Notes: a model not told the origin generated them from the sequence alone. A stretch of DNA of 41,401 bases from an uncultured Anaerococcus sp. (GCF_943908415.1 NZ_CALTSY010000019.1:1-41401), one strand, 5' to 3'. Shown: positions 7,975 through 16,931, numbered from the stretch's first letter. Translations and numbers: made by a program.

Positions 7975-8174
7975 AGAATATTATACAAACGTTATAAAGA
8001 CTAGTAGCTTTTATGGAAGCTTTAGAGAGGCACGAATGGTGGGATGTGCTAGTGAAAGTAAAAGTGAATATCATCTTTTAGTTTAATAAGTGAACACAAG
8101 TAGCTTATTACGAACACCAATCGTTAAGAGTAACTATTGAAATAAGTGGACCGTCTGTATGGACGGTCTTTTTT
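7975..8174 (+). promoter_or_regulatory. T-box riboswitch leader for ileS (isoleucine), non-canonical T-box
   Basis: Stem I carries AGAGAG at 8024-8029 and a GCAC/GTGC apical pair (8030-8033 and 8046-8049). The specifier region GAATATCATC has the Ile codon ATC at 8070-8072. The terminator is GACCGTC/GACGGTC (8149-8155 and 8162-8168) plus six T. The tRNA-acceptor bulge reads AAGTGGACCGTC instead of the usual GTGGNACCGCG. It is therefore one base shorter and is merged with the 5' arm of the terminator. The codon and the ileS gene agree, so the assignment to isoleucine is firm. The antiterminator structure is not settled. Confidence 0.85.
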
Positions 8175-8188
8175 AGTAAGGAGAAAAA

Positions 8189-11100
8189 ATGAGTGAGTTT
8201 AAATCTTTAGACACCAAGCAAACCCGCAAACGTGAGGGAGAAGTAGAAAAATACTGGCAAGAGATAGACCTACTTGACCAAACTTTCAAGACTCGTGAAG
8301 ATGCTGAGGAATACATAATCTATGATGGTCCTCCAACTGCAAATGGAAAACCAGGTATTCACCACGTTATAGCTAGAACATTAAAGGATATGACAAGCCG
8401 TTACAAAAATATGAAAGGCTATAAAGTTCTAAAAAAAGCAGGTTGGGATACCCATGGTTTGCCAGTAGAAATAGAAGTAGAGAAAAAACTAGACTTCCAT
8501 GATAAGAATGATATAGAAAATTACGGTATAGAAAAGTTCAACAAATTATGCAAGGAGTCGGTATGGACTTATTCTGATATGTGGCGCAACATGTCCGATA
8601 GAATGGGTTTTTTATACGATATGGATCATCCATATGTAACAATGGATAATGACTATATAGAAACAGAATGGTGGCTTTTAGATAATGCCTTCAAAAAAGG
8701 CTTAATCTATGAAGGTGCTAAGGTTATGCCATACTGTCCAAGATGTGGTACAGGACTTGCAAGCCATGAGGTAGCTCAAGGTTATCAAATGGATAAGACC
8801 ATAACCCTTACAGTTAAATTTAAGAAAAAAGATACAGAAAATGAATATTTCTTAGCTTGGACAACAACACCATGGACACTACCATCTAACGTTGCCCTAT
8901 CAGTACATCCTGAGCTAGAATATGTAAAAGTCTATGACAAAGATGATGATAGTTACTACTATATGGCTCAATCTCTATCAGCAAGCATCATGGAAGGTCA
9001 TGACTACGAAGTAGTAGAGACTCTAAAGGGTGCTGATATGGAATACATGAAATATGAGCAATTATTACCATATGTAGATGTTGATCCAGAACACTCATGC
9101 ATAGTAACCCTAGCTGATTATGTTTCAGCTGAAGATGGTACAGGTATAGTTCACTCTGCACCAGCCTTTGGTGAGGACGACTATCAAATAGGTAGAAAAT
9201 ACGACCTAGACTTCATCCAACCAGTTGACCTTAAGGGTAACTTTACAGAAACACCTTGGAAGGGACAATTTATCTTTGATACAAATGAAGATATCTGGCA
9301 CCACTTAGTAGAAGAAGGCAAAGTATTCAAAAAGCAAACAATAGAACATAACTATCCTCACTGCTGGAGATGCCATACACCTTTAGTTTATTATGCAACA
9401 CCATCCTGGTATATAGAAATGAGCAAATTCTCAGAAGATATGGTAGCAAATAATAACAGTGTTAATTGGTATCCACAAACAATTGGAGATAAGCGCTTTG
9501 GAAATTGGCTTGAAAATGTTAAAGACTGGGCAATCTCTAGAAGCCGTTACTGGGGTACTCCACTTAATATATGGAAGTGCGATGAATGTGGACACACACG
9601 CACAGTAGGATCTCGTAAAGAACTAGCAGAATTAGCTATAGAAGATATAGATGAAAATATAGAATTACACAGACCATATGTAGACAATGTAAGCATCAAA
9701 TGCGAGCACTGTGATGGAACTATGCACCGTGTACCAGATGTAATAGATGTTTGGTTTGACTCTGGATCTATGCCATTTGCACAGTTACATTATCCTTTTG
9801 AAAATAAAGAATTATTTGAAAATTATTACCCAGCAGACTTTATATGCGAGGGAATAGACCAAACTCGTGGATGGTTCTACTCACTTATGGCTATATCTAC
9901 CTTTACCATGGGCAGGGCTCCATATAAAAATGTCCTTGTAAATGACCTAGTAGTAGATAAAAACGGTCAAAAGATGAGTAAATCAAAGGGCAATACCCTA
10001 GATCCATTCGAGCTTTTCGATAACTATGGGGCAGATGCAGTAAGATTTTATTCTCTATATGTATCCCCAGCTTGGATGCAAACTAAATTTGATGAGCAAG
10101 GGCTAATAGAAGTTAAGAATAACTTCTTTAGAACTTATGAGAATGTATACAACTTCTTTAGCCTATATGCTAACACAGACAATCTATCTGTAGAAGACTT
10201 AGCAAATATAGGAGAAGTAAAACTAGAAAAAATTGATAAGTGGTTATACTCTAGACTTAATAGTTTAGTTAAAAACTACTATGAACAAATGGAATCATTT
10301 GACTACAACAAGGTAGTTCATATGATATCTGACTTTGTAGTAGAAGATATGTCAAACTGGTATATCCGTCGTAATAGAAAAAGATTTTGGACTAGTGAAC
10401 TTACAGAATCCAAAAAGGCAGTTTATAAGACCACATATGATGCCCTAATTACAATAGCTAAGCTCATAGCACCAATCACACCATTTATAGCAGAAGAAGT
10501 ATATAGAAACTTAACAGGTGCAAAAACAGTTCATACAGAGCTTTTACCTGAAGTCAATGAAAGCCTAATAAATACTGAACTTGAAGCTGATATGGAATTA
10601 GTTCGTAAGATTGTAAACCTAGGACGTGCTTCTCGTGAGAAAGAGTCAATCAAGGTTCGCCAACCACTTGCAAAAATAGTTGTAGATGGAACTTATGAAG
10701 ACAGAATTACTGACCTAGTAGCACTTATAAAAGAAGAGCTAAACATCAAAGAAGTTGAATTTGCAGAAGACCTATCAGAATTTATGGACTATTTCCTAAA
10801 ACCAGACTTTAGAGTAGTAGGACGTATCTTCCAATCAAAAGTAAATGACTTTGGAAAATACTTACAAAGTGTGGATGCCAAAGACTTTGTAGCAAAAACA
10901 GAAGAAGGTCCTGTAGAAATCGACTTAGATGGAGAAAAATATCAAGTTGAAAGAGATTATCTAGATGTTAGAATCTCAGCCAAAGAAGGCTTTGATGTAG
11001 AAATAGATGGCAATGTCTTTGTAGTCCTAGATACAGATATTACAGAAGATTTAAAAGATGAGGGTTATGCAAGAGAGTTCATATCAAAAATCCAAAATCT

Positions 11101-11302
11101 TAGAAAAGACTCAGGATTTGAAGTTACAGATAGGATAGATATAGCCTACGAATCAGATGATGAGCTTCATAGATCTTTAGAAAAATTTGCTAAAGAAATA
11201 AAATCAGAAACATTAGCAGATAGTCTAGAAAGAAGAGAAGTTTCTAATGATCCATTAGAGCTTAATGATAAGCAAATAAGCATAGAAATAAAAAGAAAAT
11301 AA
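8189..11302 (+). CDS. ileS: Isoleucyl-tRNA synthetase, type 2-like, with GIHH motif
   Basis: This 1037-residue class I synthetase charges tRNA-Ile. The Rossmann core begins near residue 45. The editing domain follows roughly at residues 190-400. KMSKS is at 595-599 and the anticodon-binding domain lies after residue 680. The usual HIGH motif is replaced by Gly56-Ile57-His58-His59, a swap of its first and third residues. Several Cys pairs (CPRCG, CDECG, CEHCD) suggest zinc sites. The length, the WDTHGLPVE motif and the C-terminal region are those of the IleRS2 (eukaryotic-like) branch. IleRS2 is known for low sensitivity to mupirocin, and GXHH forms have been described as highly resistant. The gene is under the isoleucine T-box just upstream and ends at a terminator. 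The start has the ribosome binding site AAGGAG. Confidence 0.96.
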   Translation: MSEFKSLDTKQTRKREGEVEKYWQEIDLLDQTFKTREDAEEYIIYDGPPTANGKPGIHHVIARTLKDMTSRYKNMKGYKVLKKAGWDTHGLPVEIEVEKKLDFHDKNDIENYGIEKFNKLCKESVWTYSDMWRNMSDRMGFLYDMDHPYVTMDNDYIETEWWLLDNAFKKGLIYEGAKVMPYCPRCGTGLASHEVAQGYQMDKTITLTVKFKKKDTENEYFLAWTTTPWTLPSNVALSVHPELEYVKVYDKDDDSYYYMAQSLSASIMEGHDYEVVETLKGADMEYMKYEQLLPYVDVDPEHSCIVTLADYVSAEDGTGIVHSAPAFGEDDYQIGRKYDLDFIQPVDLKGNFTETPWKGQFIFDTNEDIWHHLVEEGKVFKKQTIEHNYPHCWRCHTPLVYYATPSWYIEMSKFSEDMVANNNSVNWYPQTIGDKRFGNWLENVKDWAISRSRYWGTPLNIWKCDECGHTRTVGSRKELAELAIEDIDENIELHRPYVDNVSIKCEHCDGTMHRVPDVIDVWFDSGSMPFAQLHYPFENKELFENYYPADFICEGIDQTRGWFYSLMAISTFTMGRAPYKNVLVNDLVVDKNGQKMSKSKGNTLDPFELFDNYGADAVRFYSLYVSPAWMQTKFDEQGLIEVKNNFFRTYENVYNFFSLYANTDNLSVEDLANIGEVKLEKIDKWLYSRLNSLVKNYYEQMESFDYNKVVHMISDFVVEDMSNWYIRRNRKRFWTSELTESKKAVYKTTYDALITIAKLIAPITPFIAEEVYRNLTGAKTVHTELLPEVNESLINTELEADMELVRKIVNLGRASREKESIKVRQPLAKIVVDGTYEDRITDLVALIKEELNIKEVEFAEDLSEFMDYFLKPDFRVVGRIFQSKVNDFGKYLQSVDAKDFVAKTEEGPVEIDLDGEKYQVERDYLDVRISAKEGFDVEIDGNVFVVLDTDITEDLKDEGYAREFISKIQNLRKDSGFEVTDRIDIAYESDDELHRSLEKFAKEIKSETLADSLERREVSNDPLELNDKQISIEIKRK

Positions 11303-11312
11303 ATTTAAAAAT

Positions 11313-11350
11313 AAGACAGGATATGGAATATAGCCATTTTCCTGTCTTTT
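11313..11350 (+). terminator. Terminator after ileS
   Basis: A 9-bp stem AAGACAGGA/TCCTGTCTT with an inner TATGG/GCCAT-like pairing is followed by TTTTC. It lies directly after the ileS stop. Confidence 0.8.
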
Positions 11351-11375
11351 CTTATCTATATTAAATAAGTAGGGA

Positions 11376-11404
11376 TTGACAAAACGTTTGCAGCAAGTTA
11401 TACT
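11376..11404 (+). promoter_or_regulatory. Promoter of the acyl-CoA dehydrogenase fusion/flavodiiron operon, with a possible operator
   Basis: TTGACA at 11376-11381, exactly 17 bases, then TATACT at 11399-11404 make a near-perfect sigma-A promoter. The spacer holds a small palindrome (AAACGTTT). Read on the opposite strand it becomes TGCAAACGTTTTGT, close to a catabolite (cre) operator except for the last two bases. The promoter is convincing; the operator is a suggestion. Confidence 0.8.
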
Positions 11405-11436
11405 TAATTCTGGATAGTAAATTTGAGGAGGTTTAA

Positions 11437-13362
11437 ATGCTATTTAGAACAACAGACGAGCATGAAGCTCTACGTAAAAAAGTGAGAGCTTTTGCTGAAG
11501 AAAAAGTAAAACCTATTGCTTTCGATCTTGATCAAAAAAATGAATTTCCAGATGACATTGTAAAAGAAATGGGTGAACTTGGATTTATGGGTATCCCATA
11601 TCCAAAAGAATACGGTGGAGCAGGCTTAGATGCAATTTCTTATGCTATTGCCGTAGAAGAATTATCTAGAGTTGACGGAGGAGTTGGAGTAATATGCTCA
11701 GCTCATACATCACTTGGTACATGGCCAATCTTTGCTTATGGTACAGAAGAACAAAAACAAAAATATCTAGTTCCACTAGCTAAGGGAGAAAAACTAGGTG
11801 GATTTGGTCTTACAGAAGAAAATGCCGGATCAGATGCAGGTGGTACAGAAACTACAGCAGAACTTGATGGAGACTATTACATATTAAATGGTAAAAAGAT
11901 ATTCATAACTAATGCACCAAAAGCTGATTATTATGTAGTAATGGCAGTAACAACACCAGGTATTGGTACTAAGGGTATATCTGCTTTCATAGTAGAAAAA
12001 GATTATGAAGGATTTACATTCTCTGATCACTATGACAAGCTAGGTATCAGATCTTCATCAACAGCAGAATTATTATTTGATAATGTAAAAGTACCTAAAG
12101 AAAACTTACTAGGTAAAGAAGGTCAAGGATTTAAGATAGCTATGGAAACCCTTGATGGTGGTAGAATCGGTATAGCTTCTCAAGCTTTAGGTATAGGCCA
12201 AGGAGCTTATGAATCAGCTCTAGCATATGCTAAAGAACGTGAACAATTTGGTATGCCAATAGCTCACTTACAAAGAAACACTTTCAAACTAGCTGATATG
12301 GCAACTTACCTACATGGTGCTAGACTTATGATATATCATGCAGCAGACCTTAAGACAAATCACGAAAGATACTCTGCAGAAGCTGCTATGGCTAAGCAAG
12401 TAGCAAGTGATCTTGCAATGCAAATAACTACAGAAGCTATTCAACTTTACGGTGGTTCAGGATTTATTAAGGGAGTTGATGTAGAAAGATTCTTTAGAGA
12501 TGCCAAAATCACACAAATCTATGAAGGAACTAACGAAATCATGAGAGTTGTAGTTGGCGCTCAAACAGTAGGACGCCCTCCCAGAGTTAAAGCAGTTGGT
12601 GGAAAATCTAAACAAGGACCAATCGCAGGAGTTAGAAAAGGCGAAATCTTTGAAGGAGATCCTAAAGAAGCTGTTAAGAATTTAGTAGCAGCACTTAAAA
12701 AAGATGGATACGACTTTACAGTAGGTATTGACCCTATGACACCAATCACAGAAGCAGGCAGAATAGTAGTAGCTGGTCGTGGTATAGGTGAAAAAGAAAA
12801 TATGAAACTTATAGAAGACCTTGCTTACCAAGCAGGAGCAGCTATATCTTCATCTAGACCAGTAGCAGAAACTCTTAAATACGTACCACTAGATAGATAT
12901 GTAGGTATGAGTGGACAAAACTTCAAAGGTAATCTATACATTGGTGTAGGAGTTTCAGGAGCAGGACAACACTTAAAAGGTATCCGTGATGCATCAACAA
13001 TAGTTGCAATCAATAGCAGCAAAAACGCTCCAATCTTTGCTAATGCAGACTATGGTATAGTAGGAGACTTTAAAGAAGTATTACCATTACTAATAAAAGA
13101 ATTAGATAATGGAGAAGAAAAGAAACCAGCTCCACCAATGAAAAAAGTAAAAAGAAGTAAACCACGTAAGATGGCTCCAAAAGAAGATTTATATGTAGAT
13201 TTAGGTTCAGGCTATGAATACGACCCACAAGTAGGAGACCCAAGTCAAGGTATAGATCCTGGTACACCATTTGATAAATTACCAGATAGCTGGGTTTCAC
13301 CAGTATCAGGTGAAGCAAAAGAAGAATTCATCAAAGTTGAATTCCCAGATGATAGAAAGTAG
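11437..13362 (+). CDS. Acyl-CoA dehydrogenase / EtfA C-domain / cysteine-free rubredoxin-like fusion
   Basis: This 641-residue protein has three parts. Residues 1-380 are a complete acyl-CoA dehydrogenase (butyryl-CoA type) with the catalytic Glu363 in YEGTNEIMR. Residues about 400-565 match the C-terminal FAD-binding domain of electron transfer flavoprotein alpha: AGRGIG, SSRPVAE, YIGVGVSGAGQHL and NADYGIVGD. After a basic Pro/Lys linker, residues about 583-635 follow the rubredoxin fold (YEYDPQVGD, GIDPGTPFDKLPDSW). Both iron-binding CxxCG motifs are gone: DLGSG at 588-592 and SPVSG at 621-625. Such fusions would pass electrons from acyl-CoA or NADH flavin chemistry internally. Without the cysteines the last domain cannot hold iron. 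It is cytoplasmic. The flavodiiron gene starts 6 bases after its stop. No EtfB gene is in the window. Codon use is like its neighbours and there is no frameshift. Confidence 0.92.
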   Translation: MLFRTTDEHEALRKKVRAFAEEKVKPIAFDLDQKNEFPDDIVKEMGELGFMGIPYPKEYGGAGLDAISYAIAVEELSRVDGGVGVICSAHTSLGTWPIFAYGTEEQKQKYLVPLAKGEKLGGFGLTEENAGSDAGGTETTAELDGDYYILNGKKIFITNAPKADYYVVMAVTTPGIGTKGISAFIVEKDYEGFTFSDHYDKLGIRSSSTAELLFDNVKVPKENLLGKEGQGFKIAMETLDGGRIGIASQALGIGQGAYESALAYAKEREQFGMPIAHLQRNTFKLADMATYLHGARLMIYHAADLKTNHERYSAEAAMAKQVASDLAMQITTEAIQLYGGSGFIKGVDVERFFRDAKITQIYEGTNEIMRVVVGAQTVGRPPRVKAVGGKSKQGPIAGVRKGEIFEGDPKEAVKNLVAALKKDGYDFTVGIDPMTPITEAGRIVVAGRGIGEKENMKLIEDLAYQAGAAISSSRPVAETLKYVPLDRYVGMSGQNFKGNLYIGVGVSGAGQHLKGIRDASTIVAINSSKNAPIFANADYGIVGDFKEVLPLLIKELDNGEEKKPAPPMKKVKRSKPRKMAPKEDLYVDLGSGYEYDPQVGDPSQGIDPGTPFDKLPDSWVSPVSGEAKEEFIKVEFPDDRK

Positions 13363-13368
13363 GCAAGT

Positions 13369-14622
13369 ATGTATACAGTTAGAAAAGTAACAGATGACTT
13401 ATATTATGTAGGTGGGGACGATAGAAGACTAGCCCTATTTGAAAATATTTTTCCAATTCCAGAAGGAGTTTCATACAATTCCTACTTGCTAATGGATGAA
13501 AAAACAGTTTTAGTAGATGCAGTAGACTGGGCAATCACTCGTGAATACATGGTAAATGTAAGCCGTGTACTTGATGGACGTGACCTAGACTATCTAATAG
13601 TAAACCACATGGAACCAGACCACTGTTCATCAATCGAGCTTATGCTACAAAGATATCCAAACCTTAAGATTATAGCTAGCGAAAAGGCTATACTTTTCAT
13701 GAGACAGTTTGGTTATCATGTAGATGATAGATACATTGAAGTAAAAGAAGGCGATACCATGAACTTCGGTAAGCACACATTTGCTTTCGTAGAAGCTCCT
13801 ATGGTTCACTGGCCAGAAGTACTAATGACTTATGATACAACAGATGGAGTACTATTCTCAGCTGATGCCTTTGGTTCATTTATAGCAAACAATGGTAGAC
13901 TATTTGCAGACGAAGTTGACTGGGATCGTGACTACCTTGATGAAGCACGTCGTTATTATACAAATATCGTAGGTAAATACGGAACATTTGTACAAAGTGC
14001 CCTAGAAAAAGCAGGCGGACTAGATATCAAATACATTTGCCCACTACACGGACTTGTATGGAGAGATAACTTTGGATATATCCTAGATAAATACACACAC
14101 TGGGCAACATATGAACCAGAAGAAGACGGTGTACTTATAGTATATGCATCAATGTATGGTAATACAGAATATGCAGCTCAAGCACTTGCAGCAAAATTAT
14201 GTGAAGCAGGCATAACAAACATTAGCCTAAGAGACGTATCAAATACACACGTTTCAGTTCTAATAGCAGAAGCTTTCAAATACTCAAATATAGTTCTTGC
14301 ATCAGTAACATATAACCTAGGTGTTTACCCACCAATGCAAAACTTTATCGAAGATATGAAAGCTCTAAACTTACAAAATAGGGCAGTAACTATCATAGAT
14401 AACGGTTCATGGGCTCCACAAGCAGCAGAAAAAATGGAAAAATACCTAGATGAAGAGATGAAACTAATGGACGTTCTTCCAGAAAGCTTAAACATAGTAA
14501 GTTCACTAAAAGCAATGAAAGAACCAGACATGGATGCCATAGTAGAAGGAATCCAAGATTCTATCAAAAAACGTAAAGAAGAAAAAGAAAAATCAGCATC
14601 TCAAAACAAAAAGAAAAAATAA
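13369..14622 (+). CDS. Flavodiiron protein (oxygen/NO reductase)
   Basis: This 417-residue FprA-type flavodiiron protein has an N-terminal metallo-beta-lactamase domain with a complete diiron site: His80, Glu82 and Asp84 in NHMEPDHC, His147, Asp166 and His227. The C-terminal flavodoxin domain has an FMN phosphate loop SMYGNT at residues 261-266. The protein ends in a Lys-rich tail of about 20 residues. Family members reduce oxygen to water or NO to N2O in the cytoplasm of anaerobes, usually taking electrons from rubredoxin. Here the upstream, co-transcribed gene ends in a rubredoxin-like domain that lacks iron ligands. This suggests a protein-protein docking role rather than direct electron transfer through it. 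The operon is closed by the hairpin at 14631. Confidence 0.95.
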   Translation: MYTVRKVTDDLYYVGGDDRRLALFENIFPIPEGVSYNSYLLMDEKTVLVDAVDWAITREYMVNVSRVLDGRDLDYLIVNHMEPDHCSSIELMLQRYPNLKIIASEKAILFMRQFGYHVDDRYIEVKEGDTMNFGKHTFAFVEAPMVHWPEVLMTYDTTDGVLFSADAFGSFIANNGRLFADEVDWDRDYLDEARRYYTNIVGKYGTFVQSALEKAGGLDIKYICPLHGLVWRDNFGYILDKYTHWATYEPEEDGVLIVYASMYGNTEYAAQALAAKLCEAGITNISLRDVSNTHVSVLIAEAFKYSNIVLASVTYNLGVYPPMQNFIEDMKALNLQNRAVTIIDNGSWAPQAAEKMEKYLDEEMKLMDVLPESLNIVSSLKAMKEPDMDAIVEGIQDSIKKRKEEKEKSASQNKKKK

Positions 14623-14630
14623 GAACTTAT

Positions 14631-14660
14631 AAAAACTGGTGATAAAACGCCAGTTTTTTT
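14631..14660 (+). terminator. Terminator of the flavodiiron operon
   Basis: AACTGG/CCAGTT stem (extended by A-T pairs) with loop TGATAAAACG, followed by seven T. Confidence 0.85.
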
Positions 14661-14793
14661 GTGTCCAAACTCTATAAAACTTTTAATAATCGTGAAATAT
14701 TTATAAGCTAACTATAAAAGTGATTTTTTTACTTAAAATTATATAGTTATAATATAGTAAAAAAGATATTATGAAGATAGCAGAGGATGTTTT

Positions 14794-15240
14794 ATGCAAA
14801 CTAGACTTATGAATATGATAAAAATAAAAAATGAAGCTACAAATGAAGTAGTAGTCCTAGATAAGGTAAAAAAGGAAGGTTGGGAAGGCCTTACCTTTCC
14901 AGGTGGCAAGGTAGAAGAGGATGAAACACTCATAGATGCAGCCATAAGGGAAGCAAAGGAAGAAACAGGATTAGTTATAAGGGATCTTAAATTCTGTGGA
15001 TTCATAACATGGATAAGTAAAGATAAAAAAGATGTAGGCTTACTCTATGAGACAAGTACATATAAGGGGGAACTTATAAGAGATAATAGAGAAGGTACTC
15101 TTTCCTGGATTGACTATGATGAGTTTAAGAAGATGGATGGTATGAGCTGGTCTATGGATAAGATCTTTAAGATCTATGAAGGAGAATACCAAGAAGTTTT
15201 CTGGAACTTTAAGACTGATGAGATTAAGTATATAAAATAA
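14794..15240 (+). CDS. Nudix hydrolase (8-oxo-dGTP diphosphatase type)
   Basis: This 148-residue protein has a perfect Nudix box (GX5EX7REUXEEXGU) from Gly38 to Leu60, with Arg52-Glu53 and Glu56-Glu57 as the metal-binding core. Family members hydrolyse a nucleoside diphosphate linked to another group. The short length and the C-terminal segment (LSWIDYDEF, then WSMDKIF) resemble bacterial MutT/YvcI-like oxidised-nucleotide pyrophosphatases, but substrate cannot be fixed. It appears to be a single gene with a perfect TATAAT at 14748-14753 and an AGAGGA ribosome binding site. Confidence 0.88.
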   Translation: MQTRLMNMIKIKNEATNEVVVLDKVKKEGWEGLTFPGGKVEEDETLIDAAIREAKEETGLVIRDLKFCGFITWISKDKKDVGLLYETSTYKGELIRDNREGTLSWIDYDEFKKMDGMSWSMDKIFKIYEGEYQEVFWNFKTDEIKYIK

Positions 15241-15313
15241 GAACTGCTTGTAAAATCTAACTTCTTGCTGATTTTTATAGTAAAGTTTATAATTTCTTAA
15301 AAATAGTCATCTG

Positions 15314-15341
15314 TTGACTTATTACATCAATGTGCTAATAT
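15314..15341 (+). promoter_or_regulatory. Candidate promoter for the ABC-2 exporter genes
   Basis: TTGACT at 15314-15319, 16 bases, then TAATAT at 15336-15341, about 50 bases before the start codon. A plausible but imperfect match in an AT-rich gap. Confidence 0.45.
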
Positions 15342-15394
15342 ATTATTATATAAATATAAAATACATAAATGTAAGTTAGAGTTAGGAATAATTA

Positions 15395-16126
15395 ATGAAG
15401 ATTGAATTAAAAGGAATAAATCGAAAATATTTTGGACACGAGGCTATAAAAGATTTTAATTGGACCATTAATCTTAAGGAAGGCTTAGTCCATGGATTAA
15501 TTGGTCCAAATGGAGCAGGTAAAACAACAGTTTTAAAAATATTATCGGGAATATTTAAATTTGAAAGTGGAGATATTTTAATAGATGGTATTGACTCTGA
15601 CTATGCATCTTGGGCTAGGGAAAATATATCTTTCATAGCTGCTGGAGAAAGAGGCATTAGATTTACTAATACAGTATTTGATAATGTCATATATTTTAGT
15701 GAATTAAAGGGGTTTGACATAGAAAATACTAAGCTTTTGTATGAAAAATATAGCGATATTTTAAATGCAAATGATCTAAGAGATGTAAAAGTTGGATCTT
15801 TATCTACGGGGCAAAAGAAAAAAGCTAGTCTTTTATGTGCTTTATGTTCAAACAGCCGAATTATTATATTAGATGAGCCTTCTGATGGGCTAGATATCAG
15901 TGCAAAAGTTGATTTAGAAAATATTATTAAGGATATAGCTTCTAATAGCCAAACTAACTTTATTATATCTACCCATGACATAGATTTTATAAGTCCAGTA
16001 GCTAATGCATATACTTTTGTAAATAATGGAAAAAATGCTTATGACTATAATGGATTTATGGAAAACAAATTTATTAAAGATAAATTCTTAGAGTTAAAAG
16101 AAAGTGCAAAGTGGGGTGAGTTATGA
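15395..16126 (+). CDS. ABC transporter ATP-binding protein (ABC-2 type exporter)
   Basis: This 243-residue ATPase has Walker A GPNGAGKT at residues 37-44. The signature is LSTGQKKK rather than the usual LSGGQ, Walker B is IIILDEPSDGLD, and the switch His is in ISTHD. It is of the CcmA/NatA class that drives small exporters. The stop overlaps the permease start (ATGA type), so the two form a pair. The cargo (drug, lipid, peptide or sodium) cannot be inferred. Confidence 0.9.
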   Translation: MKIELKGINRKYFGHEAIKDFNWTINLKEGLVHGLIGPNGAGKTTVLKILSGIFKFESGDILIDGIDSDYASWARENISFIAAGERGIRFTNTVFDNVIYFSELKGFDIENTKLLYEKYSDILNANDLRDVKVGSLSTGQKKKASLLCALCSNSRIIILDEPSDGLDISAKVDLENIIKDIASNSQTNFIISTHDIDFISPVANAYTFVNNGKNAYDYNGFMENKFIKDKFLELKESAKWGEL

Positions 16127-16902
16127 GTATAGCTAATTTTATTAAAGAAGAATTCATTGTTGACTTTAAAAAAGTATTGTCATATAAATTAAGTTTTATG
16201 ACTGATTTATTTATATTTGCAGCAGTCATAATCTCTATATTTATTAGTGGTGTTGATGCAAGCTACGCTGAGAGTTTTAATGTAGATGCTTTTTCAGGGA
16301 AAATGCTAGTCTTAATTGGATTTATTTCATGGCAGGTATCAACCATGGCTTTAGGCTGGAGTTCTATAAATATAAGATCACAATCTTTATCTGGAACATT
16401 AGAGCTAAAGATGCAGAGTAAATATCCTTTAGAGTTAATGATTTTTATAGAAATGCTTACATATCTTATTTTTTCTTGTATTTCATTGACCTTAATATAT
16501 ACTTTATTTATTTTTACAGAAGTAAATAATGTTGGCGATATAAAGTTTGTATTATTATCTTACCTTATAGCATTTCCAGGAGTTATAGGTATGTACGGGA
16601 TTGGATTAATATTGGGTGGAATTTCTTTAAGGCAAAAAGAAGTTGGTAACCTTGTTTTCATACTACAAACTCTCTTATTCTTTTTATCTGATATAAATAG
16701 TGTAAGGTCAGGAGTTTTTAATCTAATACCTTTTAATGCTGGTATTAAGATTATAAGATACATGTATTTAGGAAAGCCAATCGAATACTCATTGCCTATA
16801 ATATACATATTAGCCAATTTAGCTTGGATATTGATAGGAATATTTGTTTTCAGAAAATTACTAGATAGAGAAAGGATTGATGGTTCTTTTAATAACTATT
16901 GA
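16123..16902 (+). CDS. ABC-2 type transporter permease
   Basis: This 259-residue integral membrane protein has about six hydrophobic segments, beginning near residues 25-40 and ending near 228-246. The layout is typical of ABC-2 permeases. The segment around residue 150 (FPGVIGMYGIGLILGG) matches the conserved C-terminal ABC-2 region. It works with the ATPase encoded immediately upstream. The substrate is unknown. Confidence 0.85.
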   Translation: MSIANFIKEEFIVDFKKVLSYKLSFMTDLFIFAAVIISIFISGVDASYAESFNVDAFSGKMLVLIGFISWQVSTMALGWSSINIRSQSLSGTLELKMQSKYPLELMIFIEMLTYLIFSCISLTLIYTLFIFTEVNNVGDIKFVLLSYLIAFPGVIGMYGIGLILGGISLRQKEVGNLVFILQTLLFFLSDINSVRSGVFNLIPFNAGIKIIRYMYLGKPIEYSLPIIYILANLAWILIGIFVFRKLLDRERIDGSFNNY

Positions 16903-16931
16903 TATATTTTTACATTACTTAATAATATACA

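Noticed and set aside
11437..13362. Frameshift or assembly fusion creating the acyl-CoA dehydrogenase/EtfA/rubredoxin-like protein
   Set aside because: The frame is continuous with sensible linkers between domains, and the codon pattern is uniform through all three parts.
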